Positions 1 to 5,077 are shown, counted from the first letter of the stretch. The stretch is 5,095 nucleotides of DNA from Candidatus Brocadiaceae bacterium (GCA_024653795.1 JANLHY010000332.1:1-5095), one strand, 5' to 3'. Translations and numbers: made by a program. Notes: generated from the sequence alone by a model not told the origin.

Positions 1-1
1 A

Positions 2-835
2 GAACCCGGACTTTATGTAAAGTCGCCGTTTATCCAGGAGGTCAGATATTTTGATAAGCGGTTGCTGGAGTGGAGCGGGGAACCGAGCGATATTCTGACG
101 AGGGACAAGGAAAATATCGGTGTAGGCACATGGGCAAGATGGAAGATCGTAGACACACTCAAATTCTATACATCACTGGGAACGGAGGCGCGCGGTCAGG
201 GCGTGCTGGATGAGGTAATTGAATCGGCAGTCAAAAACGTGGTCAGCGCCTATACCTTAAAAGAGGTCTTAAGAAATACCAACCGAAAGTTGGAATATAC
301 GACAAAGGAACTGGAAGAGGCAGAGGATATTAAAAAGGTATTGATTACCATGGGGCGTGATGAGATCGTTGGAGAAATCCGGAAAATGGCTGCACGCGCG
401 CTGGAAGGCCGCTACGGAATTGAACTGGTTGACGTTCGGATAAAGTACATCAATTACGTCGAGGCCGTCATTCCCAAAATCTATGACCGGATGCGGTCCG
501 AACGTATCCGTATTGCCAACAAATACGAATCAGAGGGACGGAGAGAAGAGGCCGAAATCCTGGGTTCTATGAAGAGGGAACTGGAACGCATTGAATCGGA
601 AGGGTATAGGACTGCCGAGGAAACCATGGGACAGGCCAATGCCGAGGCCATAAAGATCTACGCCGAGGCATACGAAAAGGCGCCTGAATTCTATTCCTTT
701 ACAAAAACACTGGAAACTTACGAAACGACCTTCACGAAACAAACGCATCTCATCCTTACCACGGATGGGGACTACTTCAGGTATTTAAAGAGTTTCAGGC
801 AGGAAGAAAAACCTGTAGAATCACTTTTAAAATGA
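2..835 (+). CDS. hflC: HflC-type SPFH/Band 7 protein, 5'-truncated by the window edge
   Basis: HflC is a membrane-anchored SPFH (Band 7) protein that, with HflK, forms a large ring around the FtsH protease and modulates membrane-protein turnover. The reading frame is open from base 2 (EPGLYVKSPFIQEVRYFDKR...), so the true start lies upstream. A TTG at 62 falls inside the conserved domain and is not a start. About 277 residues are visible against roughly 330 in E. coli HflC, so the N-terminal membrane anchor and first SPFH strand are missing. Family marks, in fragment numbering, are YGIELVDVRIKYINY (138-152), MRSER followed by a charged Ala/Glu-rich coiled coil (164-225), the IYAEAYEKAPEFYSF stretch (219-233), and the C-terminal DGDYFRYLKSF (255-265), which matches the HflC ending rather than that of HflK. 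HflK is expected just upstream. The TGA stop lies inside a 20-base repeat also found at 3641-3660. Identification is firm; the FtsH role is inferred from the family. Confidence 0.93.
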   Translation, partial: EPGLYVKSPFIQEVRYFDKRLLEWSGEPSDILTRDKENIGVGTWARWKIVDTLKFYTSLGTEARGQGVLDEVIESAVKNVVSAYTLKEVLRNTNRKLEYTTKELEEAEDIKKVLITMGRDEIVGEIRKMAARALEGRYGIELVDVRIKYINYVEAVIPKIYDRMRSERIRIANKYESEGRREEAEILGSMKRELERIESEGYRTAEETMGQANAEAIKIYAEAYEKAPEFYSFTKTLETYETTFTKQTHLILTTDGDYFRYLKSFRQEEKPVESLLK

Positions 836-847
836 AAATTCCTATAC
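828..847 (+). repeat. 20-base repeat, inverted copy of 3641-3660, spanning the hflC stop
   Basis: Bases 828-847 are the exact reverse complement of gtataggaattttcatttta at 3641-3660. The match includes the last codon and the TGA stop of hflC. The core (gaaattcctatacg) recurs in direct orientation at 920-933, so the dispersed repeat at 849-928 is bracketed by two similar motifs. Homology to the 3641 copy ends sharply inside hflC, which suggests the repeat family reaches to or over the 3' end of the gene. Its nature (insertion boundary or processing site) is inference. Confidence 0.8.
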
Positions 848-848
848 G

Positions 849-928
849 ATTAAATTAGGACTTCGGCAACTTTTTTTATTTGCATGTAGGGACAATTCAT
901 GAATTGCCCCTACAAGATTGAAATTCCT
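849..928 (-). repeat. Dispersed palindromic repeat, copy A (about 80 bp)
   Basis: Read on the minus strand, this segment aligns along its length with 3722-3802 on the plus strand. It starts with an identical 19-base block (aggaatttcaatcttgtag), continues through a palindrome centred on caattcatgaattg, and ends in taatttaat. Identity is about four in five by eye, with one or two single-base gaps. The palindrome is 885-914, with a single mismatched pair. It fills most of the space between hflC and the permease gene. Placement just after a stop codon and the stable hairpin suggest a non-coding intergenic repeat that could protect or terminate a 3' end; there is no T-run right after the stem to make it a classic terminator. 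Confidence 0.8.
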
Positions 929-945
929 ATACGTAAACCTAACAT
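918..945 (+). promoter_or_regulatory. Weak candidate promoter for the permease gene
   Basis: TTGAAA (918-923) and TAACAT (940-945) are separated by 16 bases and sit 25 bases ahead of the permease start codon. The -10 box matches only four of six consensus positions, so this is tentative. The -35 box lies in the edge of dispersed repeat A, so if real the repeat contributes to the promoter. Confidence 0.25.
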
Positions 946-969
946 AAACCAAACTAAGGAAACAAACTT

Positions 970-2322
970 ATGGTCTTCTGGATTGCTACTATTATCTTTA
1001 TTGCATCGTATGGATTAATTGTTTCAGAAAAACTCGACAAAACAAAGGTTGCGCTAATTGGCGCAGGTTTGATGTTGATTCTGAAAATCGTAAGCCAGCA
1101 CGAAGCCTTTTATGACGAGAAATTTGCCATAGATTATAACGTTATATTCCTTCTCATCGGGATGATGATTATTGTCAACATCTTGAGCAAAACTGGCCTT
1201 TTCCAATTCCTGGCAATAAAGTCTGCAAAGCTGGCAAAAGGCAAGCCATTCCGGATTCTCATTTTCTTTACCATCATCACAGCCGTACTTTCTGCCTTTC
1301 TCGACAATGTGACTACGGTGCTGCTTTTAGTCCCAGTTACCCTGTTTATCGCAGACGAACTGGAACTGGACCCCTTCCCATTTTTGATATCGGAAGTTAT
1401 GGCATCTAATATTGGCGGTACGGCCACACTTATTGGTGATCCGCCCAATATCATAATCGCCAGCAAGGTGCAACTCACATTCATGGATTTTATCTATCAT
1501 ACGGCGCCAGCAGTCCTCTTTATTTTCGGATTCTTCCTCCTGACGATAAAATTACTCTTTGGAAGGAAACTTCATGTAAAAGAAGAAGTCAGACAAAAGA
1601 TACTGGCAATAGATGAATATGCCCTGATCAAAAACTATAGTCTGTTGAAAAAATCACTCAGTGTATTGGGAATGGTCATCGTGGGATTTATCTTTCATGG
1701 CATACTCCATTACGAACCTGCAACGATTGCCCTTTTGGGCGCTGCTGTTTTGCTCATTATATCGAAGGAAGACCCGCATCATGTGCTGAGAGAACTGGAA
1801 TGGCCAACCCTTTTCTTTTTTATCGGTCTCTTTATTATTGTTGGGGGTGTCATCAAGGTAGGTCTGATTTCTAACCTTTCCGAATGCATGATTTCACTGA
1901 CAAAGCCAAGCGCAGAAAACATGTTTGTTACCGCAATTACCACCTTGTGGTTCTCTGCGATTAGTTCAGCAATTGTTGATAACATCCCCTTTGTTGCGAG
2001 CATGATTCCCCTGGTTATAGATACCGCGCACGCGGTATTGCCTTCCGGGACGGATTTTAAGTCAGTTGTCCAGCACCCAACGCTTATGCCGGTATGGTGG
2101 TCTTTGGCGTTGGGCGCATGCCTTGGTGGAAACGGCTCACCGGTTGGCGCATCTGCAAATGTTATTACCTTAGGTCTGGCGGAAAAGGCAGGGTACCCTA
2201 TATCATTTAAAAAATTTATCATCTATGCAATACCCATTACCATTGAAACAATTATCATAGCGACTATTTACGTCTGGTTACGATATTATTTTTTAATAGA
2301 ATTATTACTCGACAAAATATGA
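970..2322 (+). CDS. ArsB/NhaD-superfamily permease (P-protein-like, ion transporter superfamily)
   Basis: A polytopic inner-membrane transporter of 450 residues, the usual size for this superfamily, which includes arsenite exporters (ArsB), Na+/H+ antiporters (NhaD) and the OCA2 P-protein group. The fold is an internal duplication, and both halves show the paired signature. The first half has LDNVTT (111-116) and a GGTATLIGDPPNI block (149-161). The second has DNIPF (337-341) and GGNGSPVGASANV (386-398). These Asp-Asn and Gly-rich hairpin motifs are where family members bind substrate and ions. About ten or more hydrophobic segments are visible, with a charged cytoplasmic loop near 198-228. 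The early SEKLDKTKVALIGAGLMLI stretch resembles P-protein/ArsB-like permeases more than NhaD. The start is ATG 970, preceded by AAGGA (956-960) at 9-base spacing. No arsR or other ars gene is visible, so arsenite is not supported as substrate; Na+/H+ exchange or an organic or inorganic anion is equally possible. Family is secure, substrate unknown. Confidence 0.93.
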   Translation: MVFWIATIIFIASYGLIVSEKLDKTKVALIGAGLMLILKIVSQHEAFYDEKFAIDYNVIFLLIGMMIIVNILSKTGLFQFLAIKSAKLAKGKPFRILIFFTIITAVLSAFLDNVTTVLLLVPVTLFIADELELDPFPFLISEVMASNIGGTATLIGDPPNIIIASKVQLTFMDFIYHTAPAVLFIFGFFLLTIKLLFGRKLHVKEEVRQKILAIDEYALIKNYSLLKKSLSVLGMVIVGFIFHGILHYEPATIALLGAAVLLIISKEDPHHVLRELEWPTLFFFIGLFIIVGGVIKVGLISNLSECMISLTKPSAENMFVTAITTLWFSAISSAIVDNIPFVASMIPLVIDTAHAVLPSGTDFKSVVQHPTLMPVWWSLALGACLGGNGSPVGASANVITLGLAEKAGYPISFKKFIIYAIPITIETIIIATIYVWLRYYFLIELLLDKI

Positions 2323-2369
2323 AAAATGCCTTAATCTATGGTTGAGACGTTGCCTCAGTAGTTGTGTAG

Positions 2370-2396
2370 GTTGGGTTGAGTGAAGCGAAACCCAAC
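2370..2396 (+). repeat. Small hairpin repeat (gttgggtt/aacccaac)
   Basis: An 8-bp perfect stem, gttgggtt (2370-2377) with aacccaac (2389-2396), closes an 11-base loop containing gagtgaagcga. It lies about 50 bases after the permease stop. Sequences of this form (GGTTGGGTT...GAAACCCAAC) recur in intergenic space of many environmental bacterial genomes, from memory. No T-run follows, so it is not a clear intrinsic terminator. Confidence 0.55.
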
Positions 2397-2402
2397 AAAT
2401 CA

Positions 2403-2488
2403 AATATCGAATATCGAACAAGGAATAATGAATGTCGAAGGATAAGAAAACCTCATAATTCGAAATTCCTTGTTCGATATTCGCTATT
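2403..2488 (+). repeat. Long inverted repeat with 24-base arms
   Basis: The left arm 2403-2426 and right arm 2465-2488 pair at 23 of 24 positions; the inner 19 bases (cgaatatcgaacaaggaat, 2408-2426, with 2465-2483) are a perfect match. The arms flank 38 bases in which gtcgaag and aattcgaa suggest further, imperfect pairing, as though the right arm had lost a few bases. The whole folds into a large hairpin. No coding frame fits; it looks like a miniature inverted-repeat element or a decayed palindrome. Confidence 0.75.
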
Positions 2489-2661
2489 CAATCAAAATAA
2501 GCTCTTTTGACGGTTTATTAATCCGATTATGGTCATTTTGTCCAACTGTAAGATGCGAAGGGGGGGGAGGGGTCTTTTGGTTGCGGCTTCGCTGCGGTAT
2601 GTGTTTTCAGAGGGAACGAAATAAGCGTTTGCGAATATTCGCATTTCAATTTAATAAATAG
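2489..2661. other. Unassigned intergenic stretch with an 8-G run
   Basis: No credible gene is seen here. The stretch holds a run of eight G (2560-2567) followed by AGGGG, and a small GC-rich hairpin around gcggcttcgctgc with a 5-bp stem including one G-T pair. An open frame of 63 codons (2470-2661) crosses it but starts with TTG inside the preceding inverted repeat, has no ribosome-binding site and an unnatural Gly/Arg/Cys-rich composition. Confidence 0.5.
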
Positions 2662-2735
2662 TAACAATTTAGTTTTTTGAAAAATTTCCAACAATAACAA
2701 TGTTTTACATGCAGGATTTTCAAAAAACTAAATTA
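2662..2735. mobile_element. Short MITE-like element with 18-bp perfect terminal inverted repeats
   Basis: The arms 2666-2683 and 2717-2734 are exact reverse complements (aatttagttttttgaaaa). The left end, 2665-2686, matches the left end of the larger element at 4685-4706 in 21 of 22 bases, and the right end matches 4907-4924 in 17 of 18. The two elements therefore share termini but not interiors. The 33-base interior encodes nothing. TA dinucleotides near both ends (2662-2663, 2734-2735) would fit a TA-inserting transposase such as IS630/Tc1 types, but the evidence is weak because the right-hand TA overlaps the arm. Probably an internally deleted, non-autonomous element. Confidence 0.7.
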
Positions 2736-2747
2736 ATCCCCTACAAT
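2719..2747 (+). promoter_or_regulatory. Candidate promoter overlapping the MITE right end
   Basis: TTCAAA (2719-2724) lies in the right terminal repeat and TACAAT (2742-2747, five of six consensus positions) follows after exactly 17 bases. Transcription would start about seven bases later, only a few bases before the ATG at 2759. That would give an almost leaderless message and fits the absence of a Shine-Dalgarno sequence before this gene. AT-rich sequence makes chance matches common, so this stays tentative. Confidence 0.33.
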
Positions 2748-2758
2748 AAAATATATCC

Positions 2759-3637
2759 ATGACAGAAAAAAACAACCAAATAGACAAAAACAATAAACAT
2801 ACAGAGCCAGTAAAGATACCGGCTCCTCATAAACCCATGAATACATGGAAGCACATGGTTGCCCACGTTTGCATATGGTTTCTGGTAATAATACTTGTTA
2901 TGGTTTATTTTACCTCAACAGGTTCACCACAAGCCGGCCTTTTAGAGGTTGGAGTATCTGCGTTAATCTTTGTCGCCTTGTTTCACCTTGTTATGAAATT
3001 CTTTCCTCTCGTCTCTAAGATCATTACTTCGGTGATTGTAATAGGTTTTGGGATTGCATTAATCTTTGTGAATTACCACTATTTGAAAGTTGTTAAAAAG
3101 GATGCCTCCCTGAAGCAATTATTAGTGGGAGACCTGCTCGTTCATAAGATTTTAAAGACCATTAAAAAAGAGCCGATTGTTTTAGTAACAAAAGAAGAAA
3201 TTCCTCAAACAGTTTCAGAACCAAAATATGAAAGACCAGCACCAGCAGTATCTCCTGATCAACTTAAAATAACGATTGCAGATACAATTACGTCTGGCAC
3301 AAACTTGGAATTCTTACATATTACGCCACCTGCGCCCGTGATTAAAATGGGAACAGCATTTGTGACCGGAAAATATAAGATGGAGTCGTATTTGGGTAAT
3401 ATGACTGAGGAAATTTCTCATTTGACCTTTACAACAAAAGAACGTGGGTCAATAGTCCAACAGGTAACAGAGAGAAAAGATATTACGACCGCATCTCTTC
3501 TTGGAGTCATTCAAGACACACCAATTATGGCATTACAAGACCTTAAGATTCAACCTCCTATATCCGGGATGACTGCATCAATTCATATGATAAAATTGTG
3601 TGAACCTTTAAAAGAAGGCCGTATGCCAATAAATTAA
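2759..3637 (+). CDS. Membrane protein of unknown function, three predicted TM segments plus soluble C-terminal region
   Basis: I do not recognise this 292-residue protein. It opens with a hydrophilic Asn/Lys-rich tail (1-31), followed by three hydrophobic segments at about 34-54, 60-80 and 84-108. A Lys-rich stretch (110-140) comes next, then a Pro-rich linker (about 148-170, including PKYERPAPAVSPDQ). The C-terminal region, about 170-292, has the alternating pattern of a beta-rich soluble domain. Three membrane passes with Lys after the last would put the C-terminal part in the cytoplasm by the positive-inside rule, if the N-tail is outside; the basic N-tail argues otherwise, so topology is uncertain. 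No catalytic motif, metal-binding cluster or lipobox is seen. ATG 2759 gives the longest frame but has no Shine-Dalgarno; ATG at residue 27 or 33 has none either. Base composition is visibly more AT-rich than hflC. Repeats flank it on both sides. A real gene by length and segment structure, but orphan in function. Confidence 0.8.
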   Translation: MTEKNNQIDKNNKHTEPVKIPAPHKPMNTWKHMVAHVCIWFLVIILVMVYFTSTGSPQAGLLEVGVSALIFVALFHLVMKFFPLVSKIITSVIVIGFGIALIFVNYHYLKVVKKDASLKQLLVGDLLVHKILKTIKKEPIVLVTKEEIPQTVSEPKYERPAPAVSPDQLKITIADTITSGTNLEFLHITPPAPVIKMGTAFVTGKYKMESYLGNMTEEISHLTFTTKERGSIVQQVTERKDITTASLLGVIQDTPIMALQDLKIQPPISGMTASIHMIKLCEPLKEGRMPIN

Positions 3638-3640
3638 ATT

Positions 3641-3660
3641 GTATAGGAATTTTCATTTTA
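3641..3660 (+). repeat. 20-base repeat, inverted copy of 828-847
   Basis: This segment, starting three bases after the stop codon of the unknown membrane protein, is the exact reverse complement of 828-847 at the hflC stop. Related shorter forms of the core (aggaatttc) begin copy B at 3722 and end copy A at 920-933. The motif therefore marks edges of the dispersed repeat family. Confidence 0.8.
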
Positions 3661-3679
3661 TTTAAGCGGGTTATAGGGT

Positions 3680-3708
3680 GGCATGGACAAACTTTGTTTG
3701 TCCATGCC
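3680..3708 (+). repeat. Perfect 13-bp hairpin with a 3-base loop
   Basis: ggcatggacaaac (3680-3692) and gtttgtccatgcc (3696-3708) pair perfectly around TTT. It lies 43 bases after the stop of the unknown membrane protein. In RNA this would be a stable stem able to stall polymerase or block 3' exonucleases, but the bases after it (tcatttaatg) lack a T-run, so intrinsic termination is only a possibility. It sits between the 20-base boundary motif and repeat copy B. Confidence 0.6.
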
Positions 3709-3721
3709 TCATTTAATGTTC

Positions 3722-3802
3722 AGGAATTTCAATCTTGTAGTGGCAATTCATGAATTGCCACTACAAGCAATATAGAAATAGTCGCCAAAGGCTTAATTTA
3801 AT
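3722..3802 (+). repeat. Dispersed palindromic repeat, copy B (81 bp)
   Basis: This is the partner of copy A (849-928), in opposite orientation. Its core, 3734-3767, is a perfect 34-bp palindrome without a loop (cttgtagtggcaattca and its complement). The A and B palindromes differ in arm bases (for example TGGC/GCCA here against the slightly mismatched GGGAC/GCCCC there), yet pairing is kept perfect in B and all but one pair in A. This fits selection for, or recent formation of, the stem. The 3' half continues into a cttaatttaat tail shared with A. Confidence 0.8.
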
Positions 3803-3820
3803 TGGAGAAGATGTTACAAG

Positions 3821-3891
3821 ACCCACCCCTAAATCCCCTCCCAAGAGGGGAATGAAGAAGTCCCCTCTCGGGAGGGGATTTAGGGGTGGGT
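3821..3891 (+). repeat. 71-base near-perfect hairpin (acccacccct/aggggtgggt arms)
   Basis: Outer arms 3821-3842 and 3870-3891 are exact 22-base reverse complements. Inside, agagggga (3844-3851) pairs exactly with tcccctct (3861-3868), separated from the outer stem by one A-C mismatch and closed by a 9-base loop. The total is 30 paired bases with a single mismatch. It lies 46 bases ahead of the TPR start codon, and its end is 30 bases from the ribosome-binding site. Repeats with the CCCCTAAATCCCCTCCC theme are widespread in environmental bacterial genomes, from memory. In a read-through transcript the stem would insulate the TPR gene from upstream transcription; that role is inference. Confidence 0.8.
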
Positions 3892-3921
3892 AAAGGTACT
3901 ATGGCTAAATTTATAGTATTT

Positions 3922-3930
3922 AAGGAGGAG
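3922..3930 (+). promoter_or_regulatory. Strong ribosome-binding site that fixes the TPR start
   Basis: AAGGAGGAG lies 7 bases before ATG 3938 and is close to a full anti-Shine-Dalgarno match. It decides between two nearby ATGs: the one at 3933 reads ATG-TTA-TGA and stops at once, so 3938 is the start. It is by far the strongest such site in the window. Confidence 0.85.
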
Positions 3931-3937
3931 TCATGTT

Positions 3938-4675
3938 ATGAAAATGTGTATCGTTACAGTGCTTATGCTATTATCTTTAGTAAGCGTTGGTTATAGTCAG
4001 GATCAGAGCAAAAATGAATTACTGGATGCCGCTATCAAGGAATTTCAACAAGCTATAGAAAAAAACCCAAGTTACGCCGAGGCGCATTATAATCTCGGGA
4101 TTGTGTATAGTGAAAAAGGAATGGTAGGAGATGCCATCACCGCATACAAAAAAACGTTAGAGATTGACCCCAATTTTGTAAAGGCATATAACAATCTCGG
4201 TGTAATTTATTGTGAGGCGGGTCGATTGGATGAAGCCATTGAAAGTCTAAAGAAGGCTATTGCAGCATCTCCGCAATATATCGAGGCACATTATAATTTA
4301 GGAATCGTTTATCATGGAAAGAAACAATATTCCGATGCCGTGGCGGCGTTTAAAAAGGCCGTCGAACTTGACCCGAAATTTGAAAAGGGATATTATAATT
4401 TAGGCGTTACCTATGCTTCTATGGACTCCCTGGATGAATCTCTTGTTGCCTTTAAAAAAACTGTAGAAATTAACCCGCGATATTCGGATGCTTACTATAA
4501 TATGGGCGTTGCCTATGCAAAGAAGGATCAACTTGACGAGGCTATTAAATCCTTACAAAAAGCCTTAGAACTCAACCCAAACGACGATAAGTCACATTTC
4601 GCTTTAGGTGTAATCTATCAAAGCAAGCGGAAGGCAAAAGTATCCGGCGGGAAGTCAGAGTCGGAAAAACAGTGA
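3938..4675 (+). CDS. Exported tetratricopeptide-repeat (TPR) protein
   Basis: A 245-residue protein with an N-terminal Sec-type signal peptide (about 1-20: MKMCIVTVLMLLSLVSVGYS, likely cut before QDQ). There is no lipobox, since the only early Cys is residue 4. After a half repeat (about 30-45) come five complete 34-residue TPR units at 46-79, 80-113, 114-147, 148-181 and 182-215, then a partial unit ending near 230. Each shows the TPR consensus: aromatic-x-x-A-x-Y-N-L-G at the start, aspartate and alanine at D-E-A-I, and a closing L-x-P-N/K. The array should form a right-handed superhelix with a peptide-binding groove, so a scaffold or chaperone role in the periplasm or another extracytoplasmic compartment is likely; the partner is unknown. 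The tail (about 231-245) is a short Lys/Ser/Glu-rich stretch. The gene stands alone, between the 71-base hairpin and the MITE-like element beginning five bases after the stop. Confidence 0.92.
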   Translation: MKMCIVTVLMLLSLVSVGYSQDQSKNELLDAAIKEFQQAIEKNPSYAEAHYNLGIVYSEKGMVGDAITAYKKTLEIDPNFVKAYNNLGVIYCEAGRLDEAIESLKKAIAASPQYIEAHYNLGIVYHGKKQYSDAVAAFKKAVELDPKFEKGYYNLGVTYASMDSLDESLVAFKKTVEINPRYSDAYYNMGVAYAKKDQLDEAIKSLQKALELNPNDDKSHFALGVIYQSKRKAKVSGGKSESEKQ

Positions 4676-4680
4676 TCCTG

Positions 4681-4929
4681 GTATCAATTTAGTGTTTTGA
4701 AAAATTAAGCCCTGTTAAGGGCGTACTGTTTGTAGCAATTAATCGTTAAGATACGATTAGCTCCGTTAGGAGCGACCTGTTTGCATATCAATCATATACA
4801 GGTCGCTAACGGAGCTAATATCTGTTATGGCATCCTATCTTGCTACAAACAGGTTGCTCCTGACGGAGTTCATGCTTGTCCTCGTAAAAACGGGGAATTG
4901 ATAAATTTTTCAAAAGACTAAATTGATAC
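4681..4929. mobile_element. 249-bp MITE-like element with 26-bp terminal inverted repeats
   Basis: The ends 4681-4706 and 4904-4929 are reverse complements at 25 of 26 positions (gtatcaatttagtgttttga and on). The interior holds no coding frame but four copies of a roughly 30-base unit of consensus gctccgttaggagcgacctg plus tttgtagcaa. Two are forward (4709-4738, 4760-4789) and two reversed (about 4786-4815 and 4840-4869). The ends match those of the short element at 2662-2735. TA dinucleotides lie symmetrically inside the outer four bases at each end, compatible with TA target duplication, but the termini are themselves palindromic so this is not proof. No transposase is present, so the element would move only with a helper. 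It begins five bases after the TPR stop. Confidence 0.78.
4756..4819 (+). repeat. Central hairpin of the MITE-like element
   Basis: attagctccgtta (4756-4768) plus gcgacctgt (4772-4780) pair perfectly with 4798-4819, giving 22 base pairs with a 3-base bulge (GGA, 4769-4771) and a 17-base AT-rich loop. It is formed by the inner forward and reversed copies of the 30-base unit. A second, outer pairing of ctgtttgtagcaa (4726-4738) with 4840-4852 brackets it, so the whole element can fold as nested stems down to its termini. Confidence 0.75.
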
Positions 4930-4980
4930 TAAATTTCAAAGGTGTTTGGTATTATTCTCGAAATCTTATTGGATTCTATT

Positions 4981-5056
4981 TATAATATTATTTAAGACTA
5001 CACCTAACGAATCACTCAACTGAACACGGTAAATCCGTGCCAGTTATTTCAGGTGT
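4981..5056 (+). promoter_or_regulatory. Possible -10 box and structured leader ahead of the right-edge gene
   Basis: A perfect TATAAT (4981-4986) has no good -35 partner at normal spacing. Downstream, acacct (5000-5005) pairs with aggtgt (5051-5056) and encloses a hairpin: aactg (5018-5022) with cagtt (5041-5045), and cacgg (5025-5029) with ccgtg (5035-5039) around a TAAAT loop. The stems lie between the -10-like box and a possible start codon at 5078, as a 5' leader element would. I do not recognise a known riboswitch or leader class, and stems this short can arise by chance. Confidence 0.3.
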
Positions 5057-5077
5057 TGGATTGAGGGAAAAGAACTG

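Noticed and set aside
62..835. Reading hflC as a complete gene starting at TTG 62
   Set aside because: The same frame is open to base 2 and the upstream residues (EPGLYVKSPFIQEVRYFDKR) are typical HflC sequence. TTG 62 lies in the middle of the SPFH domain.
871..877. T-run (871-877) after hflC as an intrinsic terminator
   Set aside because: No GC-rich stem immediately precedes the seven T; the strong palindrome at 885-914 lies after it, not before.
1779..2222. Minus-strand open frame of 147 codons within the permease gene
   Set aside because: It lies wholly antisense to a well-supported membrane protein and has no family features. The same holds for the minus-strand frames at 1134-1484 and 530-748.
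970..2322. Naming the permease arsB or nhaD
   Set aside because: Superfamily motifs are shared across several substrate classes and no ars or sodium-related neighbour is present, so no symbol is justified.
2470..2661. A 63-codon open frame after the permease
   Set aside because: It starts at TTG inside an inverted repeat, has no ribosome-binding site, runs through a poly-G tract, and has an implausible Gly/Arg/Cys-rich composition.
3680..3708. Calling the 13-bp hairpin an intrinsic terminator
   Set aside because: The stem is strong but no T-run follows. It is kept as a repeat with termination only as a possibility.
4709..4869. CRISPR array suggested by four copies of a 30-base unit
   Set aside because: The units alternate in orientation, spacers are unequal and partly absent, the copies diverge, and they lie inside an element with terminal inverted repeats. 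No cas gene is near.
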